Shown in pieces: positions 25,158 through 33,719 of a stretch of 64,000 bases of DNA. The notes beneath the pieces were generated by a model. It was given only the letters and a program-made list of their open reading frames with translations. It was not told the DNA's origin and made no database searches. Location of the stretch: the NCBI RefSeq assembly GCF_000718165.1, contig NZ_JOEY01000043.1, positions 120,174 to 184,173 on the forward strand, given 5' to 3'. Made by a program: the position numbers and the translations under genes. Every line of letters starts with the position of its first letter. The stretch's first letter is position 1. The DNA comes from Streptomyces fulvoviolaceus (GTDB taxonomy: Bacteria; Actinomycetota; Actinomycetes; Streptomycetales; Streptomycetaceae).

Positions 25158-28100
25158 TTGCTTCCGGCTCATCGGCTGATGGTCGCCCACATCACGTTGG
25201 CCGCCGTCGCCACCGCCGTGTACATGACGGTCCCCAGCGCGCGCACGCCCCTGTGGGCCGTCATCGGTCTCGCCGGTGTCATCGCCATACTCGCCGGTAG
25301 CAGCCTCCACCGACCCGCCCACAGATGGCCCTGGTGGGTCCTCGCCGCCGCGCTGCTCACCTTCATCGCGGGCGACACGTACTACAACGTGATGGAGGAG
25401 TACTTCCACGCCTCCAACCCGTTCCCCTCCCCCGCGGACGCCTGTTACCTCGCGACGTATCCGCTCTTCGCGGTCGGGCTTTCCGGCCTCGTCCGCTATC
25501 GCTGGGCCGGTCGCGACCTGCCCAGCCTGCTCGACGCGCTGATCTTCACCGCGGGGCTGGCGCTGCCGGTGTGGGTGTACCTGGTGCAGCCGCTCACCGA
25601 GGTCGAGGGGCTGACCTGGCAGCAGCGGGCCATCAGCATCGCCTATCCCCTGGGTGACGTGCTGGTCCTGGCCCTGCTGGCCAGGCTGCTGGCGCCGAGC
25701 CCGATCGACGGCCACAACCGCTCGGTGCAGCTCCTGGTCGTCGGCACGGTGACACTGCTCGGCTTCGACATCGCGTACGGCATCCTTCAGCTCAACACGC
25801 TATGGCAGACGGGCACGCTGCTGGACGCCGGGTGGATCGTCTTCTACACGGCCTGGGGTCTGGCCGCGCTGCACCCCTCGATGGTGCAGCTGACCGCCGC
25901 CGTGCCCCAGCGGGGATCCCTCCTCCCACCGCCGCGCCGGCTGCTGTTGCTGGCCGTGGCCACGCTGATCGCCCCCGGGATCCTGCTGTACGAGGGACTG
26001 GCCGACGCGCCGCACGACGCGGCCGTGATCGCCGCGTTCTCCGGCGTGCTCTTCCTGCTGGTCATCCTGCGCCTGGCGGGCATGGTCGTGGCCCATCGCA
26101 AGGCGGTCGCGCGCGAGCTCGCCCTGCGCCGGGCCGGGGCCTCGCTGGTGTCGGCGGTCCGGCAGCAGGAGGTGGCCAGGTCCTGCGAGGCGGCCGTCGG
26201 CATGCTCCTGGGATCCACGGTCGCCCACCGGACCCTGCTGCTCCCGACCGAACAGGCGGCGGCCCTGGTCCCACGCGACACCCGGATGATGCCTCCCGAG
26301 GACCTCGGCCCCGACATCGCCGCCCTGCTGGACGGTCTGCCGGCCGTCCTGGTGTGTCCCCTGAACCCGCCCGACCGTCCGGCCCCGGAGGTCCCCGGCG
26401 TCCTGCTCGTCGCCGGCCCGGCCGGGGCGCTCAACGAGACGCGGGGCTCGCTGGAGATCCTCGCCTCGCACGCGGGGCTGGCCATGGAACGTGTCGTGCT
26501 GCGGCAGGAGGTCGTCCGCCGGGAGAGCGAGGCGTACTTCCGCACCCTGGTCCACAACACCTCCGACGTCATCCTGATCGTCGAGGACGACGACGCGATC
26601 CGGTACGCGAGCCCGTCCGCGGCGGCCGTGTTCGGCTCCGCCGACCTGGCCGGCACGTCGCTGCCGGACCTGCTGGATCCCCAGGACCGGCACCGGGCCG
26701 CCCGTGAGCTGGCCGCCGTACGGGACAACGGGCCGCGTGCGGCCCACGACCACTGGTGGGTGCGGCACCGGGCCGGCCGGGTCGAGGTGGAGGTGCGGTG
26801 CAGCGACTTCCGGGACGAGCGCACCGTGGCCGGGCTGGTCGTCACGCTGCGCGACGTGACCGAGCAGCGCAGGCTGGAGCACGAACTGACCCAGCGGGCC
26901 TTCCACGACTCGCTGACCGGTCTGCCCAACCGGACGCTGCTCCTCGAGCGGATCGAACGCGCCCTGCTGCGCGGCCGTCGTGAGTCGTCCCTGACCTGTC
27001 TGCTCTTCATCGACCTGGACGACTTCAAGCAGGTCAACGACACGATGGGGCACTCGGCGGGCGACCATCTGCTGATCGCCGCGGGCAACCGGCTGTCCCG
27101 GATGCTGCGGCGCACGGACACCGCGGCCCGGCTGGGCGGTGACGAGTTCGCCGTCCTGATGGAGGGGGCGCGGGAGCCGCTCGACGCCGAGCTGCTGGCG
27201 GCGCAGGTGGTGCAGACGCTGACCAGGCCGTTCGTGCTCGGCGACGAGTCGGTCAGCGTCTCGGCCAGCGTGGGCGTGGCCACGGCGCGGGACAGCGCGG
27301 GCGCCGAGGAGCTGCTGGGGCACGCCGACCTCGCCCTGTACGCGGCGAAGGCGGCGGGCAAGCGGCAGTGGCGGCGCTTCCGGCCCCTGCTGCACGCCCG
27401 CATGGTCGAGCGGCACGATCTGCAGAGCCGGCTCGCCCGGGCGGTCGCCGACCAGGACTTCGCACTGCGCTACCAGCCCGTCGTGGACATCACCGCGGGC
27501 GAGGTGGTCGGCTTCGAGGCGCTGGTGCGCTGGCCGCACGCCCCGCGCCGGCCCGTGTCGACGGAGCAGTTCATCACCCTGGCCGAGGAGACCGGGCACA
27601 TCAACACGCTGGGGTCGTGGGTGCTGGAGAACGCGGTCAGCGACATCGTGGGCCTGCAGCACCTGCCCGGACCGGTGAGTCCGCCGTACGTCAGCGTGAA
27701 CGTGTCCGCCCGCCAGTTCCGGGACACCGGGTTCGTGGACCAGGTCGGCCAGGCGCTGCGGACGCCCGGCCTGGCCCCCGGTTCGCTCCAGCTGGAACTC
27801 ACCGAGACGGTGCTGCTGCGCCGCGACGCGCAGATCCAGGCGGTGCTGCGCGCCCTCAAGGAGCTGGGCGTGCACATCGCGGTCGACGACTTCGGCACCG
27901 GCTTCTCCTCGCTGCGTTATCTGCGGGACTTCCCCATCGACGTGCTGAAGATCGACAAGACGTTCATCGACGGCATCACGCGCGACCCCCGGCAGGTCGC
28001 CCTCGTCGAGGGCATCGTCCGGCTCGCCGACACCCTGGGACTGCAGGTGATCGCCGAGGGCATCGAGGATCCCGCGCAGCGCGATCTGCTGGCGGGGATG

Positions 28101-29468
28101 GGGTGCCGGTTCGGGCAGGGATATCTGTTCGCCCGGCCGATGACGGTGGAGCAGAGCGAGCGGGCGCTACGGCAGGACAGCGGGCGTTTCACGCCGGGCA
28201 CCGACCTGTCGAACTCACGCCCCGCCCTCCGGACCCCACCCGCGCCGGAACGCCGTACTCCGGGCCGGTCGGACCTGGAACACCTGCGGCGCACCAGCCC
28301 GATGAGCGACGCGGTCATCGACGAGGTACGGGGCCGACGCATCCGCAGCCGCGGCCACTGGCTGATCGACTTCGCCTCCTGCAACTACCTCGGTTTCGAC
28401 TGGGATCCGGAGATCGCCGCCCGTATCGAGCCCGCCGTACAGCGGTGGGGCACGCACCCCAGCTGGTCGCGGCTGCTCGGCAGTCCACGCCTGTACCCCG
28501 TGATCGAGGAACGGCTCGCCGCACTCCTCGGCGCGCCGGACACACTGCTGCTGCCGACGCTGACCCTCATCCATGCCTCGGTGATCCCCTTCCTGGCCGA
28601 CGGAGGGCATGTCTTCGTCGAGGCGAGCGCGCACCGGACGGTGTACGACGGCTGCCTCGTGGCCCGCGGCCAGGGCGCCACCCTGCACCGCTTCCACGCC
28701 GAACGGCCCGCCGAACTGGACGCGTTGCTCGCCTCGGTGCCCGCGGCCGCTCCCCGGCTGGTCTGCCTGGACGGTGTGAACAGCATGAGCGGGAACGTCT
28801 CGGACCTGCCCACGCTGGCAGCCCTGTGCCGCGAGCGGGGCGCGACACTGTACGTCGACGACGCGCACGGCTTCGGTGTGCTCGGGGAGCGGGGACCCGG
28901 CGAGCCGTGTCCGTACGGCGCGCGCGGCAACGGCGTGGTGCGGCACACCGATGAGACGTACGACGGGATCGTGCTCGCCGGCGGTTTCTCCAAGGCGTAC
29001 TCCTCGCTGCTGGCGTTCCTCGCGCTGCCCACCGACCTGAAGAACCGGCTGAAGACGGCCGCCGCCCCCTATCTGTACTCGGGCCCGTCACCGACCGCGT
29101 CCCTGGCCACCGCGCTGGCCGGCCTGGAGGTGAACGACCGCCGCGGCGACGCCCTCCGCGGCGACCTGTACCGCAAGACCGTCCGCGTGCTCGACCATCT
29201 CGACGACCTCGACGTGAGCACCCTCAACACCGACCGGCTGCCCATCGTCGAGATCCCCCTGGCCGACCCCGCCGACCTCGACGCGGTCGCCGCGTTCCTG
29301 TGGGAGCAGGGCATCTACGTGACGCTGGCCCCGTATCCGCTCGTACCGCACGACCGGGTCGGGTTCCGGGTCCAGATCACGGCGCTCAACTCCGACGACG
29401 ACATCGACCGGCTCAACCGCACCCTGACCGCGCTGTCCGCGCGTTTCCCGTTGCGGCCGAGGGGGTGA
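25158..29468 (+). CDS. membrane c-di-GMP enzyme (GAF-PAS-GGDEF-EAL) fused to an alpha-oxoamine synthase
   Basis: One uninterrupted frame of 1436 residues. Residues 1-310 hold about eight to ten membrane helices; about 320-450 is GAF-like; 455-570 is PAS (LVHNTSDVILIVEDD); 578-745 is GGDEF with the intact motif near 659 and an RxxD inhibitory site five residues before it; 754-1004 is EAL with EAL near 785, LTETV, DDFGTGFSSL, KIDKTF and AEGIE all present. After a Pro-rich linker, 1045-1436 is a fold-type I PLP enzyme of the 8-amino-7-oxononanoate/serine palmitoyltransferase/CqsA family with DDAHGFGVLG and Lys1279 in GGFSKAYS. The c-di-GMP half would make or degrade the messenger; the PLP half would condense an amino acid with an acyl-CoA. 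TTG start with GGAGGAGG nine bases upstream; ATG 25179 is the alternative. An internal ATG at 28302 has no ribosome site. Confidence 0.85.
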   Translation: MLPAHRLMVAHITLAAVATAVYMTVPSARTPLWAVIGLAGVIAILAGSSLHRPAHRWPWWVLAAALLTFIAGDTYYNVMEEYFHASNPFPSPADACYLATYPLFAVGLSGLVRYRWAGRDLPSLLDALIFTAGLALPVWVYLVQPLTEVEGLTWQQRAISIAYPLGDVLVLALLARLLAPSPIDGHNRSVQLLVVGTVTLLGFDIAYGILQLNTLWQTGTLLDAGWIVFYTAWGLAALHPSMVQLTAAVPQRGSLLPPPRRLLLLAVATLIAPGILLYEGLADAPHDAAVIAAFSGVLFLLVILRLAGMVVAHRKAVARELALRRAGASLVSAVRQQEVARSCEAAVGMLLGSTVAHRTLLLPTEQAAALVPRDTRMMPPEDLGPDIAALLDGLPAVLVCPLNPPDRPAPEVPGVLLVAGPAGALNETRGSLEILASHAGLAMERVVLRQEVVRRESEAYFRTLVHNTSDVILIVEDDDAIRYASPSAAAVFGSADLAGTSLPDLLDPQDRHRAARELAAVRDNGPRAAHDHWWVRHRAGRVEVEVRCSDFRDERTVAGLVVTLRDVTEQRRLEHELTQRAFHDSLTGLPNRTLLLERIERALLRGRRESSLTCLLFIDLDDFKQVNDTMGHSAGDHLLIAAGNRLSRMLRRTDTAARLGGDEFAVLMEGAREPLDAELLAAQVVQTLTRPFVLGDESVSVSASVGVATARDSAGAEELLGHADLALYAAKAAGKRQWRRFRPLLHARMVERHDLQSRLARAVADQDFALRYQPVVDITAGEVVGFEALVRWPHAPRRPVSTEQFITLAEETGHINTLGSWVLENAVSDIVGLQHLPGPVSPPYVSVNVSARQFRDTGFVDQVGQALRTPGLAPGSLQLELTETVLLRRDAQIQAVLRALKELGVHIAVDDFGTGFSSLRYLRDFPIDVLKIDKTFIDGITRDPRQVALVEGIVRLADTLGLQVIAEGIEDPAQRDLLAGMGCRFGQGYLFARPMTVEQSERALRQDSGRFTPGTDLSNSRPALRTPPAPERRTPGRSDLEHLRRTSPMSDAVIDEVRGRRIRSRGHWLIDFASCNYLGFDWDPEIAARIEPAVQRWGTHPSWSRLLGSPRLYPVIEERLAALLGAPDTLLLPTLTLIHASVIPFLADGGHVFVEASAHRTVYDGCLVARGQGATLHRFHAERPAELDALLASVPAAAPRLVCLDGVNSMSGNVSDLPTLAALCRERGATLYVDDAHGFGVLGERGPGEPCPYGARGNGVVRHTDETYDGIVLAGGFSKAYSSLLAFLALPTDLKNRLKTAAAPYLYSGPSPTASLATALAGLEVNDRRGDALRGDLYRKTVRVLDHLDDLDVSTLNTDRLPIVEIPLADPADLDAVAAFLWEQGIYVTLAPYPLVPHDRVGFRVQITALNSDDDIDRLNRTLTALSARFPLRPRG

Positions 29469-29475
29469 CACGACA

Positions 29476-30276
29476 ATGACCACGCACAACGACGACGTGG
29501 ACTGGGACCGTTGGCCGATCGCGGACTATCTCGCGGAGAACTACCGCGAGTTGCACCGCTCGGACGCCGCGGTCATCGCCCACCACTCCGCGTTCTACCG
29601 CCGTTTCGCGCCGGGCGACGTCGCCCGCTCGGTGGAGTTCGGGGCCGGCCCCAATCTCTATCCGCTGATCCTCGCGTCCGCCGCGAGCCGGTCTGTGGAC
29701 GCCGTGGAAGCGGGGGCCGGCAACGTCGCCTACCTCGAACGGCAGCTCGTCTGCGGACCCGACGCCAGCTGGCTGCCGTTCCACGCCCTGTGCCGACGCC
29801 TCAACCCCGCCGTGCCGGCGACCCTGGCCGGGGCCCTGGCGCAGGTGAACGTCGTCCACGCCGACGTCCGGGACCTGGAGCCGGGCGGATACGACCTGGC
29901 CTCCATGCACTTCGTGGCCGAGGGTGCCACCGAGGACTTCGCCGAGTTCGCCGACTTCTGCCGGGCTTTCGTCCGCTGCGTGGTGCCGGGCGGGCATCTG
30001 GTGGCCGCGTTCATGGAGAACATGCCGACCTATCGCATCGGGCCGGCCTCGCGGTGGCCGGGCTGCCCGGTGGACCCGGAGGTCGTCACCGCGGTCTTCG
30101 CGCCGCTCACCCGGGAGTTGGCCGTCACCCGCATCGACGCCGACGCGTCCCTGCCGGACTACGGCGACTCCGGGATGGTGCTGCTCACGGCGGAGGCCCC
30201 ACCGGTCACGCGCCCGGTGGGGCCTTCCGTCCTCCGTCGCGGAGCGCGCCCTCAGCGCACCGCCCGCGGGCGGTAG
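29476..30276 (+). CDS. SAM-dependent methyltransferase (NNMT/PNMT/TEMT-like)
   Basis: A 266-residue class I methyltransferase. The SAM loop reads VEFGAGPNLYPLILAS near residue 54, an acidic residue follows in VDAVEAGAGNVAYLE, and VHADVRDLEPGGYDLASMHFVAEGATED near 135-160 fits the small-molecule N-methyltransferase branch. I recall a similar Streptomyces family (SCO2525-like). It starts seven bases after the GGDEF-EAL-oxoamine synthase gene, so the two are almost surely co-transcribed, and it may methylate the product of that enzyme. A strong hairpin lies within its last 25 codons, and its 3' end overlaps the convergent chaplin gene by 25 bases. Confidence 0.82.
   Translation: MTTHNDDVDWDRWPIADYLAENYRELHRSDAAVIAHHSAFYRRFAPGDVARSVEFGAGPNLYPLILASAASRSVDAVEAGAGNVAYLERQLVCGPDASWLPFHALCRRLNPAVPATLAGALAQVNVVHADVRDLEPGGYDLASMHFVAEGATEDFAEFADFCRAFVRCVVPGGHLVAAFMENMPTYRIGPASRWPGCPVDPEVVTAVFAPLTRELAVTRIDADASLPDYGDSGMVLLTAEAPPVTRPVGPSVLRRGARPQRTARGR
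30195..30224. terminator. hairpin inside the 3' end of the methyltransferase gene
   Basis: GGCCCCACCGG (30195-30205) pairs perfectly with CCGGTGGGGCC (30214-30224), 11 bp stem and 8-base loop, then TTCC. It lies within coding sequence, about 50 bases before the methyltransferase stop, and about 30 bases beyond the chaplin stop on the other strand. It probably terminates chaplin transcription. Confidence 0.65.
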
Positions 30277-30917
30277 CGCCGGTACAGCGCGGCTCCGCCC
30301 AGGACCAGCGCCGTGCTGCCGATGACGGCGGGCAGCGTCTGGTCCGTGCCGGTGTGGGCGAGGGCGGCCGCGGTGTCCGGCTGCGGGTGCGGCACTGGCT
30401 GCGGGGCCGGATGCCCCTTGGGCGGTGCACTGGGCTTCGCCGGCCGGTCGGGGCCGACAGGCTGGTCCCCCGACGTGTTCACGGACTCGTTGCCGACGGC
30501 CGCGTTGCCGACGCCGACCACACTCACGGAGTTGCCGCTGACGTTCACCGGGAGATGGACCGGGAGCTGCACGCCGTTGCCCGAGATCACACCCGGCGAA
30601 TCCTTTCCGCCGCCCTGGGCCGTGGCGCCGCCGTCCGACGTGGCGCCGCCGGGTGCCGAAGCCCCGTCGCCGACCGAGTCCTCGTTGACACACGTGTTGC
30701 CCGCGGCGGGGTTGAGGATCCCCACCACGTTGACGGTGTTCCCGCACACGTTCACCGGAACGTGCACCGGAAGCTGGATGGTGTTGCCGGAGATCACCCC
30801 GGGCGAGCCGGCCGTGGCGCCGTCCGCCGCGGAGTCGGCGTACACCGGTGCGGTCACCGCCATCGCCCCGGATACCGCAGCGACGGCGAGCACACCGTTT
30901 CGGGTAACCCGTCTCAT
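30252..30917 (-). CDS. long chaplin with two chaplin domains and sortase signal
   Basis: A 221-residue cell-wall-anchored surface protein of the ChpA/B/C class. The signal peptide covers residues 1-28. Two chaplin domains of about 40 residues follow (each starting SPGVISGN, near residues 38 and 105). The first has both conserved Cys (NVCGN and NTCVN), the second has Ser and Glu in their place (NVSGN, NESVN). A Pro-rich spacer leads to LAHTG near residue 188, a hydrophobic helix and an Arg tail, the class E sortase signal. Chaplins form amyloid-like films that lower surface tension and make aerial hyphae hydrophobic. An AGGGAA site precedes the ATG. Confidence 0.95.
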   Translation of the reverse strand: MRRVTRNGVLAVAAVSGAMAVTAPVYADSAADGATAGSPGVISGNTIQLPVHVPVNVCGNTVNVVGILNPAAGNTCVNEDSVGDGASAPGGATSDGGATAQGGGKDSPGVISGNGVQLPVHLPVNVSGNSVSVVGVGNAAVGNESVNTSGDQPVGPDRPAKPSAPPKGHPAPQPVPHPQPDTAAALAHTGTDQTLPAVIGSTALVLGGAALYRRYRPRAVR

Positions 30918-31189
30918 AGGTTCCCTGCCTTCCAGACATGGACGCGGGCACTCGCCCGCACCGCATAAAACGCAGGCGAACCATCCGAGTTATGGCTTAT
31001 CGGCCTTTCACCCCATCGAGCGACATGGTCGTCGAACTGGCGGCAAAACCGTCCGATGCGCAACGAGAGGGGCACAGGGTAGGGCAGCTTCCGGGCTCCC
31101 GCACGCCCGGAGGCGTGGCCTGCGAGGCCCGCTTATCGTGATCGAGGGCGCCGGTTTCCGGTCCGCGATGGGCGCCCCTGGAGGCATGG

Positions 31190-32773
31190 ATGCTGGCCAA
31201 GCTGTCGACGCGGTCCAAGGCCCGGCGCTGCGCGATTTCCGGGGCCATCGGTCTGGCCCTGCTCGGCGCGGGACTGCCGGCCGTGGCGAGGGACGGCTCC
31301 GAACCCGGCCTGTCGCGGTTCTACCGGCAGAAGGTCGAGTGGGCGAGGTGCGAGAGCCTGGAGGACGACTTCCAGTGCGGCAAGGTGACCGTCCCCCTCG
31401 ACTACGCGAAACCCGGGGCGGGCACCCTCGACCTGGCACTCGGCCGCTACAAGGCGACGGGGAAGAAGCGGGGCTCGGTGCTGGTGAACTTCGGCGGGCC
31501 CGGCGGCCCGGGCGTGAGTGAACTGGCCGCCGGGGGCAAGGAGTTCATGGAGCTGACCGACGGCTACGACGTGGTCAGCTTCGACCCGCGCGGCGTCGGC
31601 AGGTCCTCACCGGTCAGCTGCGGCGACGGCACCGACGAGGCCCTGGACGCCATGGACGAGGAAGCGGACCCCGGCGACGACCCGCGGGCCGTGCTCAAGC
31701 AGTTGAAGCAGGCCGCCGACCAGTGCGCCGAGCACTCCGGGCCGGTACTCCCCCATATCGGCACGGTGAACGCCTCGCGCGACCTGGACGTCATACGCCA
31801 GGCCCTCGGCGACAAGAAGCTCAACTACCTCGGCTTCTCCTACGGCACCCGGCTCGGCGCGGTCTACGCGGCCCAGTTCCCCAAGAAGGTGGGCCGGTTG
31901 GTCCTCGACGGCGTGGACACGCTCACCGAGCCGCTCTCCGAGCAGGGCGTGGCGGGAGCCGCGGGACAGCAGCAGGCACTGGACGACTTCGTGGGCTGGT
32001 GCGTGAAGGACATCGCCTGCCCGTTCGGCACCGACGCACGCTCGGCCAGGGAACAGGTCGTACAACTCGTCGACTCGATGGACGAGGACCCCGTACCGAC
32101 CGCCTTCGGTGAGGCCTTCTCGGGGCAGGACCTCGTGGGAGCCATCGGACAGGCCCTGTACAGCGAGCAGTTGTGGCCCTCGCTGGAGCGGGCGCTGGCC
32201 CAGCTGGTGGAGGAGGGCGACACGACGGGCGTCCTGGGCTTCTCCGATGGCGGCTACGCGTTCCGCTCCGACGCCTTCCGCTCCGACGGCGAGACGGACA
32301 TCCCTCTCGCCGACGAGGAGGACGTTCCGCTCGACAATCTTCCGGCGGCGCTGATGGCGATCAACTGCGCGGACGATCCCGACCGCCCCGACGCCGGCCG
32401 CATCGCCAAGGACCTGAACCGGCTGCGGGCCGCCTACGAACAGGCGTCCCCGGTCTTCGGCCGCTACCGGCTCACCGAGTACCTGATGTGCTACGGCCGC
32501 CCGAAGGGCACCGACTTCATCCGCGAGAAGGTGCGCGACGTCCCCACCGCGAAGATGCTCCTGGTGGGCACCCGCGGCGACCCGGCGACGCCGTACCGCT
32601 GGACCGTGGAGACCGCCGAGCGGCTCGGCGACTCGGCCGTGGTGCTCGACAACAAGGGCGAGGGCCACACCGGTTACGCGTCCTCCAAGTGCGTGCACCG
32701 CAAGGTCGACGACTTCCTCCTGTACGGCTCCCTGCCGGCCAGCGGCAGCTCCTGCGGGCCCGAGGACGACTGA
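31190..32773 (+). CDS. exported alpha/beta hydrolase, tripeptidyl aminopeptidase-like (S33 family)
   Basis: A 527-residue serine hydrolase of the SlpD/SlpE/Tap type that removes N-terminal peptides outside the cell. Residues 1-35 form a signal peptide (RRCAISGAIGLALLGAGLPAVA). Oxyanion region VNFGGPGGPGVSE near 103; nucleophile Ser217 in GFSYGTRLG; acid Asp in GTRGDPATPYRW near 465; base His in GEGHTGY near 490. Four or more Cys in the mature part fit the disulfides of this family. A GGAG site precedes the ATG. No lipobox is evident. Confidence 0.9.
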   Translation: MLAKLSTRSKARRCAISGAIGLALLGAGLPAVARDGSEPGLSRFYRQKVEWARCESLEDDFQCGKVTVPLDYAKPGAGTLDLALGRYKATGKKRGSVLVNFGGPGGPGVSELAAGGKEFMELTDGYDVVSFDPRGVGRSSPVSCGDGTDEALDAMDEEADPGDDPRAVLKQLKQAADQCAEHSGPVLPHIGTVNASRDLDVIRQALGDKKLNYLGFSYGTRLGAVYAAQFPKKVGRLVLDGVDTLTEPLSEQGVAGAAGQQQALDDFVGWCVKDIACPFGTDARSAREQVVQLVDSMDEDPVPTAFGEAFSGQDLVGAIGQALYSEQLWPSLERALAQLVEEGDTTGVLGFSDGGYAFRSDAFRSDGETDIPLADEEDVPLDNLPAALMAINCADDPDRPDAGRIAKDLNRLRAAYEQASPVFGRYRLTEYLMCYGRPKGTDFIREKVRDVPTAKMLLVGTRGDPATPYRWTVETAERLGDSAVVLDNKGEGHTGYASSKCVHRKVDDFLLYGSLPASGSSCGPEDD

Positions 32774-32785
32774 GGGTGAGGGTTT

Positions 32786-33214
32786 TTACGGCTCCCAGTG
32801 GGCGAGCCGATGCATGGCAGCCGCGGCCCCGGTGAACCCGTCGTCGCCCAGCACCGCACGCAACTCGGTGTTGAAGCGGTCGATCTCCGGGCGGGCGGCC
32901 TGCAGAGCGGCACCCCCCGCCTCGGTCAACTCCAGTACCACGGCCCGGTGTTCGCGTGGGTGCGGCCGCCTGCCGAGGAGGCCGGCCCCGGTGAGCCTGC
33001 CGACCAGGCCCGTGACCGCGGATTCGCGCAGGCCGAGGGTGCGGGCGAGTTGCTGCTGGGTGATGCCCGGCTGGTCGTGGACCGCGAACAGGGCGCCGAG
33101 CTGGGCGGTGGTGACCCCGGCGGCGGCCAGGCAGCGGCGGTCCGCGGTGGTGCGCAGCCGGTGTGCCGCCCGCTGCAACAGGAAGTAGAGGCGCTGGTCG
33201 CCGGGCTCGGACAT
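32786..33214 (-). CDS. MarR-family transcriptional regulator
   Basis: A 142-residue winged-helix repressor: LGALFAVHDQPGITQQQLARTLGLRESAVTGLVGRL forms the helix-turn-helix (about residues 40-75), and RRPHPREHRAVVLELTEAG the wing. It diverges from a thioesterase gene across 66 bases that contain the perfect palindrome CTTCACTAGTGAAG. Ligand unknown; control of the thioesterase and of itself is inferred from the layout. Confidence 0.9.
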   Translation of the reverse strand: MSEPGDQRLYFLLQRAAHRLRTTADRRCLAAAGVTTAQLGALFAVHDQPGITQQQLARTLGLRESAVTGLVGRLTGAGLLGRRPHPREHRAVVLELTEAGGAALQAARPEIDRFNTELRAVLGDDGFTGAAAAMHRLAHWEP

Positions 33215-33255
33215 GGGCCGATGTTGACAGACGGGACGGGCTCGCGCCACTCTCG

Positions 33256-33269
33256 CTTCACTAGTGAAG
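33256..33269. promoter_or_regulatory. MarR operator in the divergent promoter region
   Basis: CTTCACTAGTGAAG is a perfect 14-base palindrome centred 18 bases upstream of the thioesterase start and 48 bases upstream of the MarR start. Confidence 0.75.
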
Positions 33270-33280
33270 TGAGGTGGCTC

Positions 33281-33709
33281 ATGAACCAGGTCCTGGACTT
33301 GACCCTCGCCCGGAAGGTCCTCGCGGCGCAGCCCTTCAGTGCATTGGTCGGCGCCCGTCTGACGGCCTTCGGGGAGGGCGAGGCGACTCTCGAACTGGAC
33401 ATCCGCGACGACCTGCTCCAGCAGTACGGCTCCGTGCACGGCGGGGTCCTCGGCTACGCGGTGGACAACGCGCTCTCCTTCGCCGCGGGCTCCGTGGCGG
33501 GTTCCGCGGTGACCACCGCCGGTTTCACCGTCGACTTCCTTCGGCCGGCACGGGGCAGGCTGCTGCGCGCCCGCGCCGAGGTCGTGCGGGCCGGTCGCAC
33601 CCGTGTCGTGTGCCGCTGCGACCTGAGCACCGTCGGCGACGACGGCACGGAGACCCTGTGCGCGGTGGCCCAGGGCGCGATCGCGGTGCTCGAACCCCTG
33701 GAACCGTAG
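33281..33709 (+). CDS. PaaI-type hotdog-fold thioesterase
   Basis: A 142-residue hotdog protein. The HGG-containing motif YGSVHGGVLGYAVDNALSFAAGSV (residues about 49-72) provides the Asn/Asp/His active-site pattern of PaaI-type acyl-CoA thioesterases, followed by VDFLRPARGRLLRARAEV. It probably hydrolyses aryl- or medium-chain acyl-CoA. GAGGTGG lies just before the ATG. The MarR gene upstream likely represses it until an acyl or aromatic ligand appears. It converges on arcA with 10 bases between. Confidence 0.88.
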   Translation: MNQVLDLTLARKVLAAQPFSALVGARLTAFGEGEATLELDIRDDLLQQYGSVHGGVLGYAVDNALSFAAGSVAGSAVTTAGFTVDFLRPARGRLLRARAEVVRAGRTRVVCRCDLSTVGDDGTETLCAVAQGAIAVLEPLEP

Positions 33710-33719
33710 GTCCGTACCG

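Noticed and set aside
28302..29468. Treating the oxoamine synthase as a separate gene starting at ATG 28302.
   Set aside because: No ribosome site precedes that ATG, the frame upstream is continuous with the EAL domain through a Pro-rich linker, and residues before the Met look like part of the enzyme's N-terminal arm.
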